DNA of 64,000 nt from Pseudanabaena yagii GIHE-NHR1 (GTDB lineage: Bacteria; Cyanobacteriota; Cyanobacteriia; Pseudanabaenales; Pseudanabaenaceae), in the NCBI RefSeq assembly GCF_012863495.1, contig NZ_JAAVJL010000001.1:1178001-1242000 (forward strand), given 5' to 3'. Each line of letters starts with the position of its first letter. Positions within the stretch are counted from its first letter, which is position 1. The notes under the pieces are model-generated. The model did not search any database. It was not told the DNA's origin and saw only the letters and a program-made list of their open reading frames with translations. The translations under genes and the position numbers were made by a program. Shown one piece after another: positions 42,591-50,757 of the stretch.

Positions 42591-43301
42591 ATGAACGCCA
42601 CAGCGCTTTTTTTTGTAACGCATGGTAGTAGCGATCGCCGTTCGTGGTCAGCATTACAAGATCTCGTGACCGTAGCGCGATCCCATAGCAATTTATACAT
42701 TAGTGGCGGATGCCTAGAGGGACAGCCCCTCACACTGGCTCAGCAATTAGAAAAGTTTGCTAATGAAATCACTGATTATGGTGTTTCGACAATTGCTATT
42801 TTGCCATTATTACTATTGGAAGGGATTCATGTTAGTGAGGATATTCCCCATGAGGTAGCGATCGCCCAAAGTAAACTCCAAAATCAGATCACCTTGCGGA
42901 TACTTTCACACTTAGGAACACATTCGCAAATTCCTGATTTACTAGCGAAGCAGTTTGAGAAATATGCGGATCAGCATTCCCCCGCAAAACAAGCAAGAAT
43001 TTTAGTTTCCCACGGTAGTCGTCGAGCCGTTGCGAACCAAGTAGTGGAGAATCTAGCTAAGTCGAGTCAAGCGATCGCGGCTTATTGGGGAATTGAACCC
43101 AAAGTCGAAACGCAAATTGAGCATCTGATTGCTCAAGGCATTGAGCGAATCAACGTATTACCATATTTTTTAACTGAAGGGGGCATTACTGAAGCGATCG
43201 CGAATAAATTAAAACCCTATAGCGATCGAGCGCAGATTCGACAGTTGCCAGTACCATTATCAAATGAGCAACTTGTAAATTTAGCTTTGAGTATGATCTA
43301 A
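42591..43301 (+). CDS. cbiX: sirohydrochlorin chelatase / CbiX-type protein
   Basis: 236 residues with two CbiX-like halves. The first has ALFFVTHGSSDRRSW and LPLLLLEGIHVSEDIP; the second has ARILVSHGSRRAVANQ and VLPYFLTEGGITEAI. It inserts Fe or Co into sirohydrochlorin for siroheme or cobalamin, acting after the CobA-HemD product is oxidised. The duplicated ~230-residue form is the cyanobacterial SirB-like type. The TAA stop belongs to the left end of a family-B element, so that insertion set the C-terminus. Confidence 0.85.
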   Translation: MNATALFFVTHGSSDRRSWSALQDLVTVARSHSNLYISGGCLEGQPLTLAQQLEKFANEITDYGVSTIAILPLLLLEGIHVSEDIPHEVAIAQSKLQNQITLRILSHLGTHSQIPDLLAKQFEKYADQHSPAKQARILVSHGSRRAVANQVVENLAKSSQAIAAYWGIEPKVETQIEHLIAQGIERINVLPYFLTEGGITEAIANKLKPYSDRAQIRQLPVPLSNEQLVNLALSMI

Positions 43302-43402
43302 GTAGCTAGGCGCAAAATCCATCAAACCCCAAAAGCTGGGGCGCAAGCGCAGCGTGTGCCACAGCTTTTGGTTCTGTTTTTTAATTATGTCTAGCTACTT
43401 AG
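43298..43402. mobile_element. family-B inverted-repeat mini-element (copy 4, best preserved)
   Basis: Terminal inverted repeats CTAAGTAGCTAGGCG and, at the right, inverted (ATGTCTAGCTACTTAG). Inner arms CAAAAGCTGGGGC and GCCACAGCTTTTGG surround a GCAAGCGCAGC core. The left end supplies the cbiX stop. Confidence 0.85.
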
Positions 43403-43443
43403 TACATACAATAATTTTAGTAAGACCGACAAGGTAAAAAAAG

Positions 43444-45981
43444 TTGGCCGAAAGATATCAAAATCTGAATCCGATCTATCAAGAGATTCTCAAAGCAGAG
43501 CGTCTTAAGAACTTGATGCGTATTGCTAAATGTATCGAAAATAGTACGGTTGGAGTTTTTGAGACCACGTTAGATGATCAAATCCTTGAGGTGAGTGTAT
43601 CCTTTTGTGATTTGTTAGGATATAGCGCTTCACAAATCTCTCAACTCAAATATGAGCAAATCTGCCATCCCGATGACCTATCAGCCTACTACTTCCTCAA
43701 AGAGAGATTGCTATCGGGGGAAATCGATCATTGCTATTTGAATGTGCGTTATATTCGAGAAGATGGGCAAATTGTCCAAGTATTACAGAGTACCGATCTC
43801 TCTGTAGACAATACGAAGGAACCAAACTTCGTTAACCGCTTTGAGGATATAACCGATTGGGAACAAACAGCGAAGAACCAGCGAGATGCTGATAATCGGA
43901 CTCGCTATCTATTTGAAAATAATCCCAATCCAATGTGGATTTATGATATCGAGACATTGCGATTTTTAGCGGTCAATCAAGCTGCCATTAATCACTATGG
44001 TTATAGTGAAGCCGAATTTCTATCGATGACTTTGCAGGATATTCGTCCACCTGAGGATATTCCTCGTTTGCTAGAGGCGATTTCTAAGGTGTCGGTAGGC
44101 TTTACTGAGTCTGAAGTATGGCGGCATTGCAAAAAAGATGGAAGTCACATCATCGTGTCAGTTTCAGCACATACCCTTATCTATAACAATCGGAAATGCG
44201 AACTGATTTTAATTAATGATGTGACGCAAAAGATGCAGGCTGAGGAAGCACTTAAAAGAGCAGAAGCTAGGTATCGCAGTATTTTTGAGAATGCCATAGA
44301 AGGAATTTTTCAATCATCGGTGGATGGACGTTTTTTAATTGCCAATCCGATGCTCGCTAAAATCTATGGCTATGAATCATCCACAGATTTAATTGAGAAT
44401 CTTACTGATATTGGCAGCCAATTGTATGTTGATCCTCAACGAAGACTGGAACTAATTAACCTTTTGAAGGAACAAGAGGATGTGAAATTATTTGAGTCCG
44501 AGGTTTATCGTAAGGATGGGGCAATCATTTGGACTTCGGAAAATGTATATGCAGTTCATGATGTAGCAGGTAATATTCTCTATTTTGAAGGAACAGTGGA
44601 GGACATTACCGCCAGCAAAATCGCAAAAGCAGAGATTGAACATCTTGCCTTCCATGACTCGCTCACCAATTTGCCAAATCGAGTTCTATTCCGCGATCGC
44701 CTTTCCAAAGCCCTGAATAATTCTTCTGAAAAGTTGCATTCCTATTTAGATCAAATGCAGGAGGTAGAAATTAAACTAATTCCTCCATTACTTGCTGTTT
44801 TATTTCTAGATCTCGATCGCTTTAAATTGGTCAATGATACGATGGGTCATGCCGCAGGTGATCGCCTTTTAATTGAAGTCGCCAAAAGACTGAGTGAGTG
44901 CATGTTTGAAAGTACTTTCTTAGCCAGAATGGGTGGCGATGAATTTATGATCTTTGTGTCCGATTTGCAGAGTGTAGAGTCGATTCAGCAATTCGCCCAG
45001 TTGATATTACAGTCCTTTGAAGTTCCGTTCTTTGTGGAGGAAATGGCGCTATATATTGGCACAAGTATCGGTATTAGTCTTTATCCCAGTGATGGGATGG
45101 ATGAGGATACCTTAATGAAACATGCAGATACAGCAATGTTTCGGGCAAAGGAACGGGGTAGAAATCATTATCAATTGTATAACCATGCGATCGGCGCTCA
45201 GGTTATGGAATATGTGGCGATTGAGAATGGCATTCGTCAAGCCCTTGAACGTTCCGAATTTCAGGTGTTTTATCAACCCCAGATTAATCTGGCGACGGGT
45301 GAAATTGATTGTGTAGAAGCTTTAGCGAGGTGGCTACATCCCGAATTAGGTTGGGTTCCACCCAATCAGTTTATTCCTGCGGCAGAGGAGCATGGTCTGA
45401 TTGTGAGATTGGGAGAATGGATTTTGCGAACTGCCTGTAGCCAAACGCGCTCTTGGCAAAAAAATGGTTTACCTCATATTCGAGTTGCCGTAAATTTTTC
45501 GGTCAAACAGTTCCAGTCACCAAATTTATGTGATCGCATTATGCAAATTCTCGCAGAAACAGATTTAGAGCCGCAGTATCTGGAACTAGAGATTACCGAA
45601 AGCTTGGTGATGCAAGACCAAAACACGGTTATCAAAATGCTGCGTCAATTGCAGTCCTTGGGTATGCGCGTATCGATCGATGATTTTGGTACTGGTTATT
45701 CTTCGCTGAGTTATTTACGGCTATTACCAGTTAGTAAAGTCAAAATTGATGCTAGTTTTGTGCGCGAAACCCCTCAAAATAACGAGGATGCGGCAATTAC
45801 ATCAGCTATTATTGCGATGGCGCATAACCTTAATCTGATCGCGATCGCTGAGGGTGTAGAACGTAAAGAGCAGTTAGAGTTTTTGCGATCGCATAATTGT
45901 GATGCAGTACAGGGTTATCTCTTCAGTCGCCCCGTCCCTGCCCACGAAGCAACTTTATTACTCCAAGCGCAATTTAAATAA
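43444..45981 (+). CDS. triple-PAS diguanylate cyclase/phosphodiesterase (GGDEF-EAL)
   Basis: 845 residues. Three PAS domains lie at about 28-145, 155-270 and 275-395; GYSASQISQL, GYSEAEFLSM and YGYESSTDLIE mark them. The GGDEF domain (about 400-575) has the intact MGGDEF motif; the DLDRFK and NDTMGHAAGD parts are also intact. The EAL domain (about 590-840) has VEALARW, then EITESL and DDFGTGYSSLSYLRLLPV, so both cyclic-di-GMP synthesis and hydrolysis are possible. No membrane helix. The start is a TTG at 43444 with AAGG upstream; an ATG at 43516 is the alternative. Confidence 0.9.
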   Translation: MAERYQNLNPIYQEILKAERLKNLMRIAKCIENSTVGVFETTLDDQILEVSVSFCDLLGYSASQISQLKYEQICHPDDLSAYYFLKERLLSGEIDHCYLNVRYIREDGQIVQVLQSTDLSVDNTKEPNFVNRFEDITDWEQTAKNQRDADNRTRYLFENNPNPMWIYDIETLRFLAVNQAAINHYGYSEAEFLSMTLQDIRPPEDIPRLLEAISKVSVGFTESEVWRHCKKDGSHIIVSVSAHTLIYNNRKCELILINDVTQKMQAEEALKRAEARYRSIFENAIEGIFQSSVDGRFLIANPMLAKIYGYESSTDLIENLTDIGSQLYVDPQRRLELINLLKEQEDVKLFESEVYRKDGAIIWTSENVYAVHDVAGNILYFEGTVEDITASKIAKAEIEHLAFHDSLTNLPNRVLFRDRLSKALNNSSEKLHSYLDQMQEVEIKLIPPLLAVLFLDLDRFKLVNDTMGHAAGDRLLIEVAKRLSECMFESTFLARMGGDEFMIFVSDLQSVESIQQFAQLILQSFEVPFFVEEMALYIGTSIGISLYPSDGMDEDTLMKHADTAMFRAKERGRNHYQLYNHAIGAQVMEYVAIENGIRQALERSEFQVFYQPQINLATGEIDCVEALARWLHPELGWVPPNQFIPAAEEHGLIVRLGEWILRTACSQTRSWQKNGLPHIRVAVNFSVKQFQSPNLCDRIMQILAETDLEPQYLELEITESLVMQDQNTVIKMLRQLQSLGMRVSIDDFGTGYSSLSYLRLLPVSKVKIDASFVRETPQNNEDAAITSAIIAMAHNLNLIAIAEGVERKEQLEFLRSHNCDAVQGYLFSRPVPAHEATLLLQAQFK

Positions 45982-45993
45982 CATCATTGTTGA

Positions 45994-46020
45994 GAGAGGG
46001 TTGGCGTAGCCAACCCTCTC
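45994..46020. terminator. hairpin between convergent GGDEF-EAL and trmB genes
   Basis: GAGAGGGTTGGC, GTA, GCCAACCCTCTC. It lies between the two stop codons and can act for both. Confidence 0.85.
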
Positions 46021-46027
46021 CAAGCTT

Positions 46028-46762
46028 TTACTTGCGTTTTAAATAAGCTCTATATACAGGTAATCCCTGTGATAGAACAGAACTTTCCCGTTCCGTAGGA
46101 ATATGCTCAGGGAAAATAGTGTCATCGGCAAAATTCCCTTTCCCAGCAAGATTAATAAAGTTCTCGTTGTCTTCAAAATGTTGGCGCATATCCTCCGCAA
46201 CTTCCAAAATATCTGATTGCAAAAACACAGGCGCATTGGGCACTAATAACTCTGCTAGGGTTGCTACTAGTTCGGGTTGCACAGTGCGGCGTTTTTGCTG
46301 GCGGCGTTTAAACCAAGGATCGGGAAATTGGACAGTGACCTCATGCAGTGAATTTTTAGTTAGCAAACCTGCCAGTGATACATTTGCATTGCAAAAAATG
46401 TAATGCAAATTAGTTAAACCAAGTTCGTCACGCACTTCATTACAGCGATCGACTAGTGGCTCGCGAATTTCTAAGCCCAAAAAGTTCCAATCAGGCTTTA
46501 GTTGCGACATCTGTAAAATGTAGCGCCCCCTCGCTGAGCCAATATCTAGACTGAGAGGTTTTGACCAATCAGCGTAAATCTCTGTCCATACTGGCGGTGC
46601 GATCGCGACACTGTATTTTTTGGCGAGGGGATTGACATGCTCCCGTACTCGCGCCCGTCGTGACACATTTTCATTGCTGACATTGACGACGACTTCACCT
46701 GCATTGGTGACATTGACAATTTTATGAGGGGTTGAGGAGTTCTGCTGCATATTATTTAGCAT
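46028..46762 (-). CDS. trmB: tRNA (guanosine(46)-N7)-methyltransferase
   Basis: Makes m7G46 in tRNA. SAM site LSLDIGSARGRYILQMS, then FLGLEIREPLVDRCNE. The catalytic region TVQFPDPWFKRRQQKRRTVQPELV is diagnostic of TrmB. The start is uncertain: ATGs at 46762 and 46750 are both possible, and the first ~35 residues are poorly conserved; homologues begin near RARVREHVNPL. A family-A element lies directly upstream. Confidence 0.93.
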   Translation of the reverse strand: MLNNMQQNSSTPHKIVNVTNAGEVVVNVSNENVSRRARVREHVNPLAKKYSVAIAPPVWTEIYADWSKPLSLDIGSARGRYILQMSQLKPDWNFLGLEIREPLVDRCNEVRDELGLTNLHYIFCNANVSLAGLLTKNSLHEVTVQFPDPWFKRRQQKRRTVQPELVATLAELLVPNAPVFLQSDILEVAEDMRQHFEDNENFINLAGKGNFADDTIFPEHIPTERESSVLSQGLPVYRAYLKRK

Positions 46763-46779
46763 AGCCAAAAACTACAAAA

Positions 46780-46868
46780 TATAGCAATCCTAAATAGTTC
46801 ATGGAAGCGCTCCCCGAAGGGGAGCGCTTCCATGAACCCCAAAATCTACGAATGATTTAGGACTGCTT
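46780..46868. mobile_element. family-A inverted-repeat mini-element (copy 4)
   Basis: TATAGCAATCCTAAATAGTT at the left. Centre arms TCATGGAAGCGCTCCCC and their complement flank GAA. Right end GAATGATTTAGGACTGCT. The centre stem is perfect here and carries a different flank word (CATGG instead of TGTGG), a sign of compensatory change. Confidence 0.85.
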
Positions 46869-46984
46869 TTTTGATTGCTGCTAAGTAAAAGACAAAAATA
46901 TCTTTTGGTTTTTGGTAAACACTTTCAATTTTGAGTCTGCGATATATCTAGAAGTAACGCTCAAAATTCACCCAGTTGATCACC

Positions 46985-48007
46985 ATGCCTGTCGCAGATT
47001 GGTCTCTCAAGGAGTTCCTAAGTACAACTGACCATATCTTCCCGATCACCTATTCCACTCTTGCCCCGCAAGCATTGGTTGATCGCGTTTTATCTCGTTA
47101 CGCAGTGGGAGAAATTACTAGCTGTGTATTCTGGATGAGGGGATTGAGCGATATCTATTTGGTGGAAACTGACAATAATCGTTATGTTTTGCGTGTTTCC
47201 CACGCCCATTGGCGATCTAGAGCCGAAATTGAGTTTGAGTTAGAGTTATTAACCTTTTTACACAACAACTATATTCCTGTTGCCTATCCCCTTGAGACTG
47301 AGGATGGACAATTAGCGATCGAGATTCCCGCCCTTGAGGGTAAACGCTATGCATCACTATTCACCCATGCCGAAGGTCAAATCGCTGTTGGGGATCTCAA
47401 TAAAACTCAAGCACAAAAACTTGGTGAAACTGTAGCCAGACTACATAATACTGCTCAAAATTTTCAATGCCATGTGGCGCGTCCCCATTTGACCATTAAC
47501 TATTTACTCGATGATTCCTTCCGCGACCTGTCTCCATTTTTTAATGAAGTGGCACGTAACTATATGAGTGAAGCGATCGCCCAAATTAAAGAACAAATTC
47601 GTTATCTGCCACAGGAATTTCCTCTGTGGAGTGTTTGCTGGGGTGATCCGCATAGTGGCAATGTACATTTTACGAAAACTAACGAGATTACCCTATTTGA
47701 TTTTGATCAATGTGGCTATGGTTGGCGCTCTTTTGATATTGCTAAGTTTCTGCAAGTGACTTTGCAAGCGGGGATTAGTCCTAGTGTTCGCAAGGCATTT
47801 TTGCAGGGTTATCAGACCGCGCAACCCCTTGAGGAAATCGAATTAAAATGTATGCAGCCATTGATGCAAGCCGCGCAAATCTGGTCATGGGCAATTAGTG
47901 TCAAATCGGCAATTGTCCACAATCACAGCAAACTGGACGAGAGTTACTTCCACCATCGTCTCGAACACTTTAAAATGTTGCGATCGCCCGATTGGAAGCC
48001 TTTTTAG
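46985..48007 (+). CDS. aminoglycoside phosphotransferase-like kinase (APH family)
   Basis: 340 residues with an APH/choline-kinase fold. NRYVLRVS carries the ATP-binding lysine/arginine position. The catalytic loop is CWGDPHSGNVHF and the metal motif is LFDFDQCGYGWRSFDIAKFL. It resembles the homoserine-kinase-II/SrkA group rather than true antibiotic kinases, so I infer a metabolic or protein substrate. Start at the ATG at 46985, nine bases inside a TTG-start frame. Two hairpins follow. Confidence 0.82.
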   Translation: MPVADWSLKEFLSTTDHIFPITYSTLAPQALVDRVLSRYAVGEITSCVFWMRGLSDIYLVETDNNRYVLRVSHAHWRSRAEIEFELELLTFLHNNYIPVAYPLETEDGQLAIEIPALEGKRYASLFTHAEGQIAVGDLNKTQAQKLGETVARLHNTAQNFQCHVARPHLTINYLLDDSFRDLSPFFNEVARNYMSEAIAQIKEQIRYLPQEFPLWSVCWGDPHSGNVHFTKTNEITLFDFDQCGYGWRSFDIAKFLQVTLQAGISPSVRKAFLQGYQTAQPLEEIELKCMQPLMQAAQIWSWAISVKSAIVHNHSKLDESYFHHRLEHFKMLRSPDWKPF

Positions 48008-48019
48008 TATTTAGCAAAG

Positions 48020-48090
48020 CTGTGGGGCACGCACAGCGTGACCCACAGAGAATTGTACTGCCTGCGTAGCAGGCAGTACAATTCTCTGTG
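48020..48090. terminator. two hairpins after the APH-like gene
   Basis: The first (48020-48048) has CTGTGGGGCACGC against GCGTGACCCACAG, imperfect. The second (48044-48090) has arms CACAGAGAATTGTACTGCC with a GCGTAGC-type apex. They share the ACAG segment and so could be mutually exclusive folds. Confidence 0.75.
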
Positions 48091-48178
48091 TTTACAATCG
48101 TAGTTAACAAAGCAGGACAAAGCACTGTAAGATAACAACTACACATCGGGGCATCCCCACTATGCCTGACTTTTTGCC

Positions 48179-48940
48179 ATGACGATCGCCATGACACGCA
48201 ATGACGACTTAACAATTTTAGATATTGAAGCATCTCCACTTAGCCCATTGGACTTGCCCCCCGAAGAGGAAATGCCTCTTCCTGATCCTGACGAGATGTT
48301 AGCTCTTCTCAATTCAGATGTAATCTTAGAGAGAATGCAGGCTGCTAGAGCTTTTTGTGAATTAGAGGATGAGCGAGCCATCCCCCGTCTAATCGAATTA
48401 CTTCAAGATGAATGTCCTCTTGTGCGTGTCAGTGTTGCCTATGCGCTTGGGCGCAACAAGAGTGAAAAAGCGATCGCCCCATTGATCGAGCAACTCAACC
48501 AAGACTGGAATGGTTATGTTCGCAAAGGTATCGTCTGGGCATTGGGAACTTGTCGTGCGGCAATAGGTTTAAAACCGCTAATTTCAGCACTCAAATATGA
48601 CATTACCGCAGTACGCCTATGGGCTGCGAGTGCGCTAGGACAGTTGGGCGATATAGAAGCGATCGAGCCATTGGTAGAAGCTTTAACGCAAGATGCTGTA
48701 TCCGCTGTGCGTGGTAACTGTGCATGGTCACTAGGCAAACTGATTGTCCAGAAACGTAGTGAATTTGATGCTCAAGATGAAATTTATCATGATGCGGTAG
48801 ATGCGCTGATCTATGCACTCGATGATGATGATCTCAGTGTGCAGACCGATGCACGTAATGCCTTACGGAAGCTGGGCGATCCACGCGGATTAAAGGTGCT
48901 CGATCGCATCGAAATGGATCAAGGCTATTGTGAATTCTAA
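48179..48940 (+). CDS. HEAT-repeat / PBS-lyase-like protein
   Basis: 253 residues. An acidic N-terminus (LDLPPEEEMPLPDPDE) precedes about five HEAT repeats, recognisable by AIPRLIELLQDECPLVRVSVAYALG, AIAPLIEQL, GLKPLISAL and AIEPLVEALTQDAVSAVRG, then ALIYALDDDDLSVQTDA. HEAT repeats of this type occur in phycobilin lyases (CpcE) and in NblB-like proteins, but nothing here shows chromophore lyase activity. It is probably a protein-protein scaffold. Starts at 48179 and 48191 are both ATG. Confidence 0.82.
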   Translation: MTIAMTRNDDLTILDIEASPLSPLDLPPEEEMPLPDPDEMLALLNSDVILERMQAARAFCELEDERAIPRLIELLQDECPLVRVSVAYALGRNKSEKAIAPLIEQLNQDWNGYVRKGIVWALGTCRAAIGLKPLISALKYDITAVRLWAASALGQLGDIEAIEPLVEALTQDAVSAVRGNCAWSLGKLIVQKRSEFDAQDEIYHDAVDALIYALDDDDLSVQTDARNALRKLGDPRGLKVLDRIEMDQGYCEF

Positions 48941-49005
48941 AAAATGCTTTGACAATATCGCGATCGCTGCTATAGTTAATAACTGCGTATGAAAAGTATG
49001 CAATT

Positions 49006-49076
49006 GCGAATGTAGTTTAGTGGTAAAACCTCTGCCTTCCAAGCAGATGTTGCGGGTTCGATTCCCGCCATTCGCT
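49006..49076 (+). tRNA. tRNA-Gly (anticodon TCC)
   Basis: Acceptor GCGAATG pairs with CATTCGC, discriminator T. The D-loop has TTTAGTGGTAAAAC. The anticodon stem CTGCC/AGCAG region encloses CTTCCAA, giving TCC. The T-arm contains GGGTTCGATTCC. 71 nt, with no encoded CCA. Confidence 0.95.
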
Positions 49077-49081
49077 TACAT

Positions 49082-49114
49082 AAAAAAGAGACTCGCTTTG
49101 CGAGTCTCTTTTTT
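49082..49114. terminator. terminator between tRNA-Gly and tcdA
   Basis: AAAAAAGAGACTCGC, TTT, GCGAGTCTCTTTTTT. Bidirectional; it ends at the start of a tandem repeat that runs into tcdA. Confidence 0.88.
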
Positions 49115-49154
49115 ATTGCATAAGAGTTATTGCATAAGAGTTATTGCATAAGAT
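49113..49154. repeat. three tandem 14-bp repeats at the tcdA 3' end
   Basis: TTATTGCATAAGAG occurs at 49113, 49127 and 49141 (last base changed to T in the third copy). The third copy encodes the final LMQ and stop of tcdA, so the gene end has been duplicated outward twice. Confidence 0.9.
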
Positions 49155-49857
49155 CGCGAATGACAATACTTGCCATATTGATGCCAAATAGTGCAGGAAT
49201 ATAAGAAATTGTGCCGTAATACGATCGCTTGAAATTACTGCCATCAGTTAATTGCAGAGACTCCCGATTTACTAACTCCTCCGAATAGACGGCAATAATA
49301 TTTGCTTTCCCAAAACCCTTGCGTCTTAGTCCTTTTCGCACTTTATAAGCAAAGCGGCAGCAGTCCGTTTCAAATATTGGGGCAATTCTAATCTTCTGAG
49401 GATCGATGCGACCACCTGCGCCCATACTGCTTGCTACCTTTACCCCATTAGTAACTGCTGCCCCAAGGAAATAGAGCTTGGGTTGTAAACTATCGATACA
49501 ATCTAGCACCCAGTCAAATTGGGTCGTGACTAGCTCCATCATCAAGTCAGGCGTGAGAAATTCCTTAATGGCAGTCAACTGAATGTCTGGATTAATATCC
49601 TCCATTCGTTGGGACATTACATCTGCTTTGTGGACATCAACGGTACTATCGAGCGCGACAATCTGCCGATTTTTATTAGAAGGATCAACGCGATCGCCAT
49701 CAACGATGGTCATCCGCCCAATGCCTGCTCGACATAAAAATTCCGCCGCAAAACTACCAACACCGCCCATACCCACAACTAACACATTTGCTTGCTTGAG
49801 CTTGTGCAGTCCATCAGCACCAATCAGTAATTCTGTACGTTGCAACCAATCCGTCAT
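49141..49857 (-). CDS. tcdA: tRNA threonylcarbamoyladenosine dehydratase (TcdA/CsdL type)
   Basis: An E1-like ThiF-fold enzyme that cyclises t6A37 of tRNA. It has LLIGADGLHKLKQANVLVVG, GMGGVGSFAAEFLCRAG (nucleotide loop), DGDRVDPSNKNRQ and DWVLDCIDSLQPK, then GAGGRIDPQKIRI. The C-terminal GTISYIPALFGINMAS region is typical. 238 residues from the ATG at 49857; an ATG at 49878 would add seven hydrophobic residues. It could alternatively be described as a HesA/MoeB-like protein, but the length and motifs favour TcdA. Confidence 0.88.
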   Translation of the reverse strand: MTDWLQRTELLIGADGLHKLKQANVLVVGMGGVGSFAAEFLCRAGIGRMTIVDGDRVDPSNKNRQIVALDSTVDVHKADVMSQRMEDINPDIQLTAIKEFLTPDLMMELVTTQFDWVLDCIDSLQPKLYFLGAAVTNGVKVASSMGAGGRIDPQKIRIAPIFETDCCRFAYKVRKGLRRKGFGKANIIAVYSEELVNRESLQLTDGSNFKRSYYGTISYIPALFGINMASIVIRDLMQ

Positions 49858-49934
49858 GATAAAAATGAATATATACAACTCTAGGATAAATATTAGAAGT
49901 ACAAAGTGCTTCTAAATATTTGCAGAAACCGATT

Positions 49935-50318
49935 ATGACATTACCTTCTCACGCAGCGCTCACCAAAGCTGAATTACTCGATCGCTATGCTAAAGGCGAT
50001 CGTAACTTTGAGCAAACCCATTTGCATGATGTCGATATGCAGGGTGTGTCTTTGCATGGAATTGACCTTAGCGAATCCATTTTGACCCACGTTAACTTAA
50101 GTGGAGCCGATCTCCGAGGAGCCGATCTCGGCTGGGCAGATCTCAGTCGAGCTAATCTCGAAAAAGCTGATCTGCGGGGAGCAATTTTGACTAGAGCCGA
50201 TCTTAGCCGTGCCAACTTACAGGGGGCAAATCTCCTCAAAGCGGATCTGAGCTTAACTAAAATCGATCACACAAAATTTAGTGGGGCAACGATGCCCGAT
50301 GGCTCTATTCACACATGA
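49935..50318 (+). CDS. pentapeptide-repeat protein
   Basis: 127 residues. After a helical start (ALTKAELLDRYAKGDRNF), about 15 A(D/N)LxX pentapeptides run from LHDVDMQGV to FSGAT, e.g. GADLRGADLGWADLSRANL. They would form a right-handed quadrilateral beta-helix. No signal peptide. Function unknown; related cyanobacterial proteins are very common. ATG at 49935 preferred over a TTG at 49920. Confidence 0.88.
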   Translation: MTLPSHAALTKAELLDRYAKGDRNFEQTHLHDVDMQGVSLHGIDLSESILTHVNLSGADLRGADLGWADLSRANLEKADLRGAILTRADLSRANLQGANLLKADLSLTKIDHTKFSGATMPDGSIHT

Positions 50319-50361
50319 AGAACGTCAGTTCGAGTTATAGATAATTCAAATAAGAACTACA

Positions 50362-50412
50362 GCTTCGACTTTGCTCAGCTAGCTTACACCGATGGCTGAG
50401 CGGAGTCGAAGC
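50362..50412. repeat. GCTTCGACTTCGCTCAGC-family palindrome (degenerate loop)
   Basis: GCTTCGACTTTGCTCAGC (left) and GCTGAGCGGAGTCGAAGC (right) with a longer loop, TAGCTTACACCGATG. Third copy of the family seen at 5231 and 20160. Confidence 0.85.
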
Positions 50413-50460
50413 CCCTCTGCAAATTATTTAAAACAACTATAAGTTGGCAAATTTTAAAAG

Positions 50461-50503
50461 CCCCAAATCAAAAGCCTTGCATAGCAAGGCTTTTGATTTG
50501 GGG
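50461..50503. terminator. long hairpin after the pentapeptide gene
   Basis: CCCCAAATCAAAAGCCTTGC, ATA, and the complementary arm: 20 paired bases with no mismatch. Confidence 0.8.
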
Positions 50504-50515
50504 CTTTTGGATAAG

Positions 50516-50703
50516 GTAATTGCTCAACCTAGAAGAAATAAAGGTTTCAGCCATTTTGATGCATCAAAAAACATCTAAATGATTCCATTCTCATTAAGTA
50601 AACGATAAATTACTATTTTATTTATTAATTTACAAAGATAATCAGTAATTTGCCAGTTATATGAACACTGTTTTTTGTTGATTCTTCTAGGTTGAGCAGT
50701 TAC
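50516..50703. mobile_element. 188-bp MITE with 22-bp terminal inverted repeats and 8-bp target duplication
   Basis: The left end GTAATTGCTCAACCTAGAAG and right end CTTCTAGGTTGAGCAGTTAC are inverted repeats differing at one base. TGGATAAG is duplicated exactly on both sides (50508-50515 and 50704-50711). The interior is AT-rich and non-coding. This is the signature of a non-autonomous DNA transposon moved by an 8-bp-duplicating transposase not present in the window. Confidence 0.9.
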
Positions 50704-50757
50704 TGGATAAGTTTGCGTAGCAAACCCTCTCTCAAAGCCTCGCATTGTTTTAAGTTT

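Larger units (their letters stand above)
50319..50757. other. 439-bp gene-free region of nested repeats
   Basis: Holds a family palindrome (50362-50412), a hairpin (50461-50503) and a mini-transposon with target-site duplication (50516-50703). The hairpin at 50461 is the probable terminator of the pentapeptide gene. A truncated GTTTGCGTAGCAAAC hairpin remains right of the mini-transposon (50711-50725). Confidence 0.8.

Noticed and set aside
46985-48007. Aminoglycoside resistance gene
   Set aside because: The fold is APH-like, but the motifs and chromosomal context fit general small-molecule kinases; nothing indicates antibiotic substrates.
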